From assembly GCA_964586425.1 (NCBI GenBank), contig CAZPHI010000012.1, positions 1 through 45,558 of the forward strand: a DNA stretch of 45,558 bases, in the 5' to 3' direction. Below, in pieces: positions 32,745 through 40,593 of the stretch. The stretch comes from CAZPHI01 sp964586425. Lineage in GTDB: Bacteria; Bacillota; Clostridia; Lachnospirales; Lachnospiraceae. Within the stretch, counting starts at the first letter, position 1, and every line of letters starts with the position of its first letter. Under the pieces are notes generated by a model. The model did no database searches. It worked only from the letters and a program-made list of their open reading frames with translations, and was not told where the DNA came from. Position numbers and translations under genes: made by a program.

Positions 32745-35700
32745 CTACAAACCATAACCTGCAACTATTGCTGCAAATTCTGGTCCATCTGCGAATACGT
32801 TAAATGCTTCTTCTTTTCCATGAGCTGCTATATAATCTGCCCATCCTGTAATCATTGCATTACTCTCTGGTTCTCTTCCCATAAGTGTTCTGTAAAGGAT
32901 TGTTGTAAACTGCTCATTAGTAAGATTCATTGCCTCTACCTCTGCACTAAAGATAAATCCATGAGCTACCTGCTTAGGTGTTGCCTGCTTTGTAATGATT
33001 GCTTCACACCATGTATTAAGGCCTTCTACATCTGCCTTACGTCCAAGTACCTTGCTATAGCATCTCTGTGCAAAACATGTTACCTGATAGTTCTTATCTC
33101 TTGATTCTTCCAAAGCAATTGAACCTTTTTCGATTCCATATGTCTCACAGATAGTAGTGAATTCTGGTGAACCCATAAAGCCATTAAGTACGAATGTTCT
33201 TGAAACTCCATTGCCAAGTACTTCAAGCCATGTCTGCATTCCAGTTTCATCTGCATCTCTATCCATTATAGCTTTATACATGATTGTCATGAAATCTTCA
33301 TCGCTTAAGTTCTTAGCTACAAACTCAGCTCCTTCAATGAACTGCTTAGCAACAACTGAACCTGTTACTGCCTGTCCCTGATAGCTTCCTGTTATTAATG
33401 CATTAGTCCAGAAGTTAAGTCCGTCTACCTCTGCATCTCTTCCAAGAACTACTGTATACATTCTCTCAACAAAGCTTCTAACCAACTCTTCTGCTGTTGG
33501 AGGTGTTGGTGTTGGAGGTGTTACCTGCTTTGCTGTTACTGTTACATCACATGTTGCCTTCAATGATGTATTAACTGTTGATGTTGCTGTTATTGTTGCA
33601 GTACCAGCTTTAATAGCTGTTACCTTACCTGTTGCATCTACTGTTGCAACTGTTGAATCACTTGATGACCATGAAACTGTCTTTGCATCTGTTGTATCTG
33701 TTGGATTGCAAGTTACAGTTAATGTTTCTGTAGCATCCTCAACAATTGATGTTGTTGATTTATTTAAGCTGATTGATGTAAGTGGTTTTACAACTGGTGT
33801 TGGTGTTGAACCATCTGGTTCATAATTAAGGAAAAACAGATTAGCTGTGTTTTTCTTTGATATTACATGTGTACCAGCTGCTATATCTACAACTACTACA
33901 TTAGAAGTTGCTGTTGCACCAACATCATCTAATTTGTATGTAGGTGCAGCTTCAGCAAATACCATTGTAAGCTTACCTGCACTTGGTGCTGTGAATGTTA
34001 CTCTTGTTGATGATTCCATCTTAAGACACTGTGTTAATGTAGAACCACCATATGAAACTTCACCTTTTGAAGTTGATAATTTACCAACTATTGTATAGAA
34101 AGAACTTGTTACTCCTGAAGCTGTAAAGTTGTGAGCGTACTCTCCTGAAAGATCTCCGCTGTCACCACCGCCTTCATCTCCACCACCAGAACTTCCAAGA
34201 ACTGGAATTACAGTGATGTCTTTCTTTTCACCACATACTGTACAATGATGACTCTTACTTCCTTCTGTTGTCTCTGTTGCCTCGACATCTATAGTCCACT
34301 GTGTTGACCACGAATGTGCTGCTGGCAATGTTTCCTGATATGAATCTCCACATGAACACGCATATTTATTATATCCAGGTGTTGTACATGTAGGTGCTAC
34401 TGTTTCAACTAGTTGATAATTATGATAATGAGCAGTAGGATCATTCAATGTAATTGTCATAGAATTAATTGTAATCTCTTTGAATGTTCCAGCAGCTCCA
34501 CTCTTACCAGGTTGAAAGTTCATTGGCTGGATTACATAAGTACCAGCTGGAAGATTACGTACCGTTCCACTTCCTAACTGAATCACTTTACCTGCCTGAT
34601 TAACAAGTACACCAGTACCTGTAATAGCATCACTACTATATGATATTTCAATATCAAATGATGCTCCTACAGTGAAAGCCTTTACAGTTTTTGATATTTT
34701 TTGTGTACTCTCAGTATAAGGGAATGTTGTTATAGTAGATGCTGTAACACCACTTGGAACAACTGAGATCATATTCATTGTAACATCTTCTGGAAGAATT
34801 GGATTTTCTGACATAACACCAGTCTTTGAAGCAATTACTTTACGTGCTTCTGTAACATCTTCCTGTAATTCATATTTTCCTGATGGAATATATGATAATT
34901 CACTATTTGTATCAAAGTTCTCGTATTTGTTACCACTTGATACTAATGTTTTCTTATCAGTAACAATTGTTCCCTGCATCTCATTGATGCATGAAGCAAA
35001 TGAATCATTGTAACTCTTAATTGCACCAGAATCAACTGCCATTGGTGCCTTTGCCATATAGAACATATTATATTCAGAGAATATATATGCATTAGCTCTT
35101 GTATTCATTGCATAACTAATCTGATTCTCATATAAGTTATTATAAAAATGCATATTAGCCTGACGTCCTAAAGGACCTCTTGACTCACAATTCTTCCAAT
35201 AATTATGATGATATGTAAGATTATACTGTAAGCTTGAATTACTTGAACCTACAAGGTTTGTCTTATGATATCCTTCATAATAGCAATAGCTGTTTGTGAA
35301 GTACTGACCTCTCTTGAAATCGCATGCACCATCACCTTCTGATTTATCAGATTCAGCTGGATTAGAAATATGTGGAACATAGAATGAACAGTTATGTACC
35401 CAACATCTTTCAACAGATGCTAAAAGCAATGCTGGTGAATCCTGCTGAACACCTTCCATACCGATACAATCTTCTGGAACATTCTTAAAAGTAATATTTC
35501 TTACTTCAAAGCTCTTACCAAAATCCTGATAAGCTGTCTGAGCTATAAAGTGGAATCCCCAACCATCAACAACAGCATCTGGTCCAATACCTTCAAGTGT
35601 AATGTCTTTACCAGACTGCATTCTTGCCATATTACCATTATCACCTGTAGAACCACCAAAATCATAACCATCATACTGTGTTAAACCATATGGAGCTGTT

Positions 35701-36377
35701 ACGTTTCCAATGAATCTAACTACAAGTGGTGTTCCATCTTCTGCAAGCTTACGAATGATGTCATGGTTATCATTAATAACAGTACTTACAACATTACCTT
35801 TATTATCTACTCTAGGCTTTCCACCTGCTGAGTTTAATATACTACCAATACCTGTAGCTGTTGTACCATCTTTTGACGTTACAGATACTGTCTCTTTGTT
35901 TTCATCTGTTACATAAAGTACAATTGCATTAGACTTTAATGAACCATCATCATTATATGCACCAACACCTGCTGTATAGTTATAATGTGCATATCCTGAT
36001 CTATCATAAGGTATTACAGTAATATTACTCTCTGTAAGATTGCCCTTTGATGTTGTTACAGAAAGAGTATATGTTCCGGCTTTTAAACCAGTAATATCAA
36101 TTCTTACTCCTCCATTATAATCTCTTACAAGATACTTTAACGCATCTCCTGTAAGCGAACCTGTCATTGTTCCAGAATATGATACTGCTGTTACATCAGC
36201 ATCTGAAACTCCTGAAATCTGTGCGTAAATTGATTCTGACCATCCACCTACGCTTGTGAATGCAGCTTGTGATGCGGCCTGAGCCACCATAGTCGGTGAT
36301 ACTGTACCAAGCACCATTACAAGACAAAGAACAATTGACCAAACTGATCTTAATCTTTTCTTCATTATACCTTTCAT
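32745..36377 (-). CDS. Secreted pectate lyase-like protein with Big2 and DUF4214 domains
   Basis: A 1,210-residue relative of the 29480-32677 product. It has a signal peptide (1-36, ending AQAAS), an Ig-like domain to about 125, a parallel beta-helix related to PL1 (about 130-520) with DKSEGDGACDFKRGQYF, LTYHHNYWKNCESRGPLGR (about 385-403, candidate catalytic Arg) and HFYNN, then a beta domain, an unusual Cys-rich insert (about 645-700: TCTTPGYNKYACSCG, and HHCTVCG) like zinc-binding repeats of clostridial surface proteins, a Gly/Asp linker, and the same module, Big2 and two DUF4214 units as its neighbour. AGGAG precedes the first ATG. Substrate preference is unproven; homogalacturonan is likely. 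Confidence 0.88.
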   Translation of the reverse strand: MKGIMKKRLRSVWSIVLCLVMVLGTVSPTMVAQAASQAAFTSVGGWSESIYAQISGVSDADVTAVSYSGTMTGSLTGDALKYLVRDYNGGVRIDITGLKAGTYTLSVTTSKGNLTESNITVIPYDRSGYAHYNYTAGVGAYNDDGSLKSNAIVLYVTDENKETVSVTSKDGTTATGIGSILNSAGGKPRVDNKGNVVSTVINDNHDIIRKLAEDGTPLVVRFIGNVTAPYGLTQYDGYDFGGSTGDNGNMARMQSGKDITLEGIGPDAVVDGWGFHFIAQTAYQDFGKSFEVRNITFKNVPEDCIGMEGVQQDSPALLLASVERCWVHNCSFYVPHISNPAESDKSEGDGACDFKRGQYFTNSYCYYEGYHKTNLVGSSNSSLQYNLTYHHNYWKNCESRGPLGRQANMHFYNNLYENQISYAMNTRANAYIFSEYNMFYMAKAPMAVDSGAIKSYNDSFASCINEMQGTIVTDKKTLVSSGNKYENFDTNSELSYIPSGKYELQEDVTEARKVIASKTGVMSENPILPEDVTMNMISVVPSGVTASTITTFPYTESTQKISKTVKAFTVGASFDIEISYSSDAITGTGVLVNQAGKVIQLGSGTVRNLPAGTYVIQPMNFQPGKSGAAGTFKEITINSMTITLNDPTAHYHNYQLVETVAPTCTTPGYNKYACSCGDSYQETLPAAHSWSTQWTIDVEATETTEGSKSHHCTVCGEKKDITVIPVLGSSGGGDEGGGDSGDLSGEYAHNFTASGVTSSFYTIVGKLSTSKGEVSYGGSTLTQCLKMESSTRVTFTAPSAGKLTMVFAEAAPTYKLDDVGATATSNVVVVDIAAGTHVISKKNTANLFFLNYEPDGSTPTPVVKPLTSISLNKSTTSIVEDATETLTVTCNPTDTTDAKTVSWSSSDSTVATVDATGKVTAIKAGTATITATSTVNTSLKATCDVTVTAKQVTPPTPTPPTAEELVRSFVERMYTVVLGRDAEVDGLNFWTNALITGSYQGQAVTGSVVAKQFIEGAEFVAKNLSDEDFMTIMYKAIMDRDADETGMQTWLEVLGNGVSRTFVLNGFMGSPEFTTICETYGIEKGSIALEESRDKNYQVTCFAQRCYSKVLGRKADVEGLNTWCEAIITKQATPKQVAHGFIFSAEVEAMNLTNEQFTTILYRTLMGREPESNAMITGWADYIAAHGKEEAFNVFADGPEFAAIVAGYGL
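32938..34136 (-). repeat. Identical 1,199-bp tract, copy B
   Basis: Copy B within the larger lyase gene, identical to 29673-30871 as far as I can read, synonymous positions included. Outside it, the C-terminal 64 residues are in register but differ at about 15 positions, and the N-terminal parts are only distantly alike. Confidence 0.9.
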
Positions 36378-36400
36378 TTTTTCTTCTCCTTTTTCTTTTT

Positions 36401-36445
36401 ATTGTACATTCTTAGTAAATATGCACAATTCAGCAAACGCTTTCT
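36401..36445 (-). promoter_or_regulatory. Candidate promoter and cre-like site of the lyase genes
   Basis: On the minus strand TTGTGC (36423-36428), a 16-bp spacer and TACAAT (36401-36406), 24 bp before the ATG. Just upstream lies AGAAAGCGTTTGCT (36432-36445), which matches a catabolite (cre/LacI-family) operator at all but the outermost positions. This would fit carbon control of pectin enzymes; it is inference. Confidence 0.45.
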
Positions 36446-36478
36446 TAATAATTTTATCAAAATATGCCTATACATAAC

Positions 36479-36496
36479 ATAGTACCAAAGTACTAT
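36479..36496. repeat. Palindrome upstream of the lyase promoter
   Basis: ATAGTAC-CAAA-GTACTAT forms perfect 7-bp arms around a 4-base centre, about 100 bp before the lyase ATG. It could be an operator; no regulator gene is adjacent. The rest of 36378-36638 is AT-rich and holds no gene. Confidence 0.5.
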
Positions 36497-36569
36497 TTAT
36501 TACATATTTTTGAGACAATTTAAAAAAATCGAAAATTATTTCAAAAAAAAGCTGTAACTCATTTTTTCG

Positions 36570-36609
36570 AAAAAAGCTATTAATATTGTATTATCAACAA
36601 ATTAATAGC
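36570..36609 (-). terminator. Rho-independent terminator after the lipoprotein gene
   Basis: GCTATTAAT (36576-36584) pairs with ATTAATAGC (36601-36609); on the minus strand six T residues follow. It separates the lipoprotein and PL26-like genes from the pectate lyases. Confidence 0.8.
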
Positions 36610-36638
36610 CTTTTTCGATATATATATATTTATTTTCT

Positions 36639-37667
36639 CTAATCTAACATAAGGAAGCAATCATCACCAGGCAATTTACCGCCAACAGAATCTGGATTTT
36701 CATTATATAATACATTAAGATATGCATTAATCTTATCTTTCATTTCACTTCCTGTAATTAATATAATATTACAATATGGAATTGCCATCTCCGCTATGTC
36801 TGCCTTAAATATACCAAATTCCTCAACAAACTCAGCTGCCTGTTCAACGTTGTTATTAACATATTCAACAGATTCTCTATATTCCTCTATGAATTTCTTA
36901 ACTGCTTCTGGATTCTTATCCGCATACTCTTTATTAACAACAATTACGCCTGTAACTACAGTACTGTTATCTTTAACATGATTTTCCCATTCTGCAGTAA
37001 CATCTATTGCAATATTAATATTACTATTCTGCTGCATTACAGTAGATACATATGGCTGTGGAAGCATTGCAACTGTTCCATCATCTGCATTAGTCATTAA
37101 TGCTGCAACTTCTGTTGCTTCTGATTTGAATTCAATATTAACATCTTTGTCTGGATCAATACCTGCACTCTTAAGCATATATCTTAATGTGTACTCTGGA
37201 GTCGTTCCTTTTCCAGTAGCATAGATTGTCTTTCCTTTAAGGTCATTAACATGTTCAATACTACTGCCATTCTGAAGAATATATAGAACTCCCAAAGTAT
37301 TAATTCCTGCTATTTGAATTTTGCCATTGCTCTTATTATACAATGTCGCTGCTGCATTACATGGAAGTGCTGCTATCTGTATGTCACCTTTAATTAGCTG
37401 TGATGTAAACTCATCTGCTGATCCTGCAACCGTGAATGTATAATTATTAGCTGCATTCTCGTTCTCATTATCATTCATTAAGGATACCATTCCTATCGCT
37501 GTTGGTCCCTTCATTACAGCAACATTAATATCCTGTTTTGTATAAGCTGCCGTTGTTTCTTGTGTACTATTAGTCTCTTTCTCTTTACCACAGCCGCTCA
37601 TTCCGAATGTAGCTGCAATAATCGTACATGTACATAACATAAGTGAGATTAATCTTTTCTTAATCAT
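36639..37667 (-). CDS. ABC transporter substrate-binding lipoprotein (SsuA/NMT1-like)
   Basis: The 342-residue protein has a lipoprotein signal with the lipobox GMSGC (cysteine at 26), so it should be anchored to the outer face of the membrane. The body is a type 2 periplasmic-binding fold of the SsuA/ThiY kind: INVAVMKGPTAIGMVSL, the GDIQIAALPCNAAATLY segment, DLKGKTIYATGKGTTPE, and AMLPQPYVSTV. Such proteins bind sulfonates, nitrate, thiamine precursors or metabolites. No permease or ATPase gene is adjacent, so it is an orphan here. GGAGG precedes the ATG. It lies behind the PL26-like gene. Confidence 0.85.
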   Translation of the reverse strand: MIKKRLISLMLCTCTIIAATFGMSGCGKEKETNSTQETTAAYTKQDINVAVMKGPTAIGMVSLMNDNENENAANNYTFTVAGSADEFTSQLIKGDIQIAALPCNAAATLYNKSNGKIQIAGINTLGVLYILQNGSSIEHVNDLKGKTIYATGKGTTPEYTLRYMLKSAGIDPDKDVNIEFKSEATEVAALMTNADDGTVAMLPQPYVSTVMQQNSNINIAIDVTAEWENHVKDNSTVVTGVIVVNKEYADKNPEAVKKFIEEYRESVEYVNNNVEQAAEFVEEFGIFKADIAEMAIPYCNIILITGSEMKDKINAYLNVLYNENPDSVGGKLPGDDCFLMLD

Positions 37668-37782
37668 TCTTCCTCCATTCTGGTTCAGTGTTCAAAGCAT
37701 TTACCATTATTTTGCTTATCACATTATATCCAAACCACATTAATACATATTACATCCCTTTATATCTCACCGCAACATATTT

Positions 37783-40170
37783 TTATTGTTCTTTCCACAT
37801 ATTATTATCACTGATTGCTTTATAATATGTAATCGTAGGAATAAAGCATTGGGCAAATGTTTTCGTGCTTGCACCGGCATTGACTACGACGTCACCTTTG
37901 TGTTCTTTTTTCTTGATTCCTTTATCCACAGGTCCATAAACTGAATTATAGAATGTCTTCATTCCTGGCTCAAGATACTTAGTATCACCAGTAAGTTCAT
38001 ATCCTATTGCGAGTGCCTCAAGTAAAAGTGTGTTATTACCGAGACGTGCAATACTTGGAAGTTCTTTGTAATAGAAAAGGCCACAGTCAAGATAACAATT
38101 TTCAATAATGTCATCAATTGCTCTAAGCAGCATTCCTTTGATACTTTCATCAGGAAATTCTCGGTAATATCTCATAACGCTTCCTACTGCTACTGAAATC
38201 ATAAATCCTACTCTTATAACAGTATTATCCGTATATGGTGCAAGCCAGTTACCATACTGGTCTTCCCATACTCTGAAGCTGTCAATAATCCATTCGCATT
38301 TTGAAAGCCATTTCTTGTCTCTTGTTTCAATATATAGTGCTGTCAAAGTTCTCAATGCCCAGCCTGTTTCTCTGGCATTGGCCTCACCAGCGTGTGCATA
38401 CATAGGAGTATCTAATAATCTTAATACGTTCTCTCCAATTCCAATGGCTGTCTCATAGCCTCTCTCATCACCCGAAAAATGATAATAATCCAAAAGGCCT
38501 TCCACCCACTCATGCGAACACACCATAATACCATTCTTGCAGTGACCAGCTGTATGTTCCCACTGTCCACCAATCTCATTAGGATTAGCACTGTAGTGGC
38601 ATACATCTACATCCATCCAATGGCTGCATGTAACAAAGACATAATCAAGGAATCTTCTTATTCCTGTTCTTGCATACATAAGCGCACATGCGTGTGGATA
38701 ATCATATTCATTATTACTCCACACATAATCTCCATTGCCTCTTCCCTGTAAAGTATATCCCGGATCAACTGAATCACCCCAATTGAGCATTCCATAACAT
38801 CTAGAGTGGTTGTCGCATTTTTCTATTAAAGCAATCTCTACATCATTGCTTATTGTTTCAGGGAATACATCCCTCATAACCTGTGACTCTCTAAAGACCT
38901 CAGGACTGATACAAGGTCTGTCTGGCATCTGATATATAAGGCTTCTATTATCAATCTCTAGAATAGATTCTTTGCTTGCGTGAAAATGAAGCAGGAATTT
39001 TTGTTCTCTAGACATGCCTCTCTGCATTACTACCTTATCCACAGTTTTGGGAACTAACATAATATATATACCCGCAGCATCAGCTTTTACTGCTTTAGGA
39101 TAATTCTGCTGAGCCTGGAATATTGTTCCACATACACCTGCATACTCGTCAGTTCTATCTGTAAAGAATGTTCCATACAACACTTCTGCAAAATGCTCAT
39201 TCGCCTCTTTACATAATGAAGCACCGTCAATCACTTTGTTAACAGCTTCTCCATCTCTGGCAATATAAAAATCAGTTTTATAATTAGAGCTGCCAACACA
39301 AGTTCTTACAGTATTAACAGGTGTTCTTTCCTCAATCATATTAAGTTCTAATATGCCTCTTGTATGAAAAAGTGGTCCTGTTTCATGAGTATTGTCTGTC
39401 GGCTCATCACCGCATCCTGTTGAATCCGCATCTTTCCCAAAATGAAAGCTCTTCAGTTCTGGATCAAGATTCTTCGTCATATCTGCTTTAAGATAGAATA
39501 TCATTGAACCAATATGAAATTCATCATCTGTACTATTGATAAGTCTGTATGATATCTCAACCCATGGCTTCTTAGCATATGCTGTTATCTTGAATTCGCA
39601 TTCCAATTGTTGTGTACCATTCTCATCGTTATATTCATTGTATCCCTTTGCTTTAAGAATTGTACAGATATTGCCTGTTTCTACTATCTTCCATGTACCT
39701 ATATGCATATTATATTCATTATTATCATCATCAATAAGAATAGGTCCTACAAACTGTTCTTTTCTATATAAAGCATTACCATCATCAAGCCATTCGAATA
39801 TGTTTTCAGAATCATTGACTACTCTAAACTTAAGTCCATCTGCTGATACTTCATATCCATTATTATGTTCAGTAATGTTCATTCCACAATAATCATTCTT
39901 TTTGTCAGCTCCTATTACACACTGAATTGTCTTTCCTTTATTAGCAGGAAGATCAACCATGAATCTTGCAAACATATATCTTATAGAACCATCCTCATGT
40001 CTTGAAGTAACTTTAGCCTGCATGGGAATTGCTCTGCCATTATCACAGATTGATACACTATCTAAATCAAACAATTCTCCTTTTTTCATTGGTATTGCAA
40101 TTGCAGCATGTTCTTCACATCTTGGATATCTGTAGAGTTTGTCAAAAAATACATCAATTTCTTTCTTCAT
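37783..40170 (-). CDS. YetA/PcRGLX-like protein, candidate rhamnogalacturonan exolyase
   Basis: I recognise the three-part layout of the PcRGLX/YetA family (PL26): an N-terminal RIFT-barrel-like domain (AAIAIPMKKGELFDLDSV to DGSIRYMFARFMVDLP, about 20-90), a beta-sandwich middle, and an alpha/alpha barrel with WGDSVDPGYTLQGRGNGDYV, FVTCSHWMDVDVCHY, GGQWEHTAGHCKNG and HEWVEGLLDYYHFSG. Family members cleave rhamnogalacturonan I backbones. There is no signal peptide, so it would act inside the cell, like the GH105 hydrolase. Three in-frame ATGs occur (40194, 40182, 40170); I choose 40170 (795 residues) since GGAG lies 6 bases ahead of it. Function is inferred from fold only. Confidence 0.75.
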   Translation of the reverse strand: MKKEIDVFFDKLYRYPRCEEHAAIAIPMKKGELFDLDSVSICDNGRAIPMQAKVTSRHEDGSIRYMFARFMVDLPANKGKTIQCVIGADKKNDYCGMNITEHNNGYEVSADGLKFRVVNDSENIFEWLDDGNALYRKEQFVGPILIDDDNNEYNMHIGTWKIVETGNICTILKAKGYNEYNDENGTQQLECEFKITAYAKKPWVEISYRLINSTDDEFHIGSMIFYLKADMTKNLDPELKSFHFGKDADSTGCGDEPTDNTHETGPLFHTRGILELNMIEERTPVNTVRTCVGSSNYKTDFYIARDGEAVNKVIDGASLCKEANEHFAEVLYGTFFTDRTDEYAGVCGTIFQAQQNYPKAVKADAAGIYIMLVPKTVDKVVMQRGMSREQKFLLHFHASKESILEIDNRSLIYQMPDRPCISPEVFRESQVMRDVFPETISNDVEIALIEKCDNHSRCYGMLNWGDSVDPGYTLQGRGNGDYVWSNNEYDYPHACALMYARTGIRRFLDYVFVTCSHWMDVDVCHYSANPNEIGGQWEHTAGHCKNGIMVCSHEWVEGLLDYYHFSGDERGYETAIGIGENVLRLLDTPMYAHAGEANARETGWALRTLTALYIETRDKKWLSKCEWIIDSFRVWEDQYGNWLAPYTDNTVIRVGFMISVAVGSVMRYYREFPDESIKGMLLRAIDDIIENCYLDCGLFYYKELPSIARLGNNTLLLEALAIGYELTGDTKYLEPGMKTFYNSVYGPVDKGIKKKEHKGDVVVNAGASTKTFAQCFIPTITYYKAISDNNMWKEQ

Positions 40171-40253
40171 AGCCTTCTCCATTCCTATTTGCATAATATT
40201 TTTCTTACGTTAGAAGTACTCAATATAATAATATAAATATATTACAATATTTT

Positions 40254-40272
40254 TTCTGTATTTTCTACAGAA
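40254..40272. repeat. Inverted repeat upstream of the PL26-like gene
   Basis: TTCTGTA-TTTTC-TACAGAA has 7-bp arms. It lies 84 bp before the chosen ATG and could be an operator. The rest of 40171-40464 is very AT-rich and holds no gene that I can see. Confidence 0.45.
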
Positions 40273-40464
40273 TATGCTTATATAATTATATTTTTAACTG
40301 ATTTATTTCATCATAAAAATGATATTTTCCAAGAATTAGTACATATATTTTTCGATTACTTAATAATTTGTTTTTTACTGATTTTTATTGCATTTATGTC
40401 TTTTTAATTTGATATTAATATAACAAACTCTTGTTAATCCACTTATTATCGGTGTTTATAGCCA

Positions 40465-40512
40465 ACCACTATATATAGTGGTCAGTCATACCTTCATTCT
40501 AATATATGGTGG
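40465..40512 (+). promoter_or_regulatory. Pair of NrdR boxes upstream of nrdD
   Basis: Box 1 is a perfect 18-bp palindrome ACCACTATATATAGTGGT (40465-40482), matching the NrdR consensus core. Box 2 (40497-40512) keeps the right half TATATGGTGG. The boxes are 31 bp centre to centre, the helical register usual for NrdR. Box 2 overlaps the -35. NrdR, an ATP-cone repressor, would silence nrdD when dATP is high. Confidence 0.85.
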
Positions 40513-40538
40513 ACTTTTAGGCTTTATGATGCTATAAT
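40510..40538 (+). promoter_or_regulatory. Promoter of nrdD-nrdG
   Basis: TGGACT (40510-40515), a 17-bp spacer and a perfect TATAAT (40533-40538). The expected start near 40545 lies just before a 5' hairpin. Confidence 0.7.
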
Positions 40539-40549
40539 AATTTCTATCA

Positions 40550-40568
40550 GACTGTTCGGGAAACAGTC
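40550..40568 (+). promoter_or_regulatory. 5' leader hairpin of nrdD
   Basis: GACTGTT (40550-40556) and AACAGTC (40562-40568) enclose CGGGA. The stem would sit at the very 5' end of the nrdD mRNA, a position typical of stabilising stems. There is no T run, so it is not a terminator. Confidence 0.5.
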
Positions 40569-40593
40569 CATATGAGGAAAGGATGAAGGTAGA

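Noticed and set aside
29673..34136. The long direct repeat as a mobile element or phage remnant
   Set aside because: The tract lies inside two coding frames, has no transposase or terminal repeats and no target duplication. Gene conversion between paralogues explains it better.
40171..40464. A hidden gene in the AT-rich gap before nrdD
   Set aside because: No frame with a ribosome site and reasonable length exists on either strand; the gap holds only promoter-type features and a short inverted repeat.
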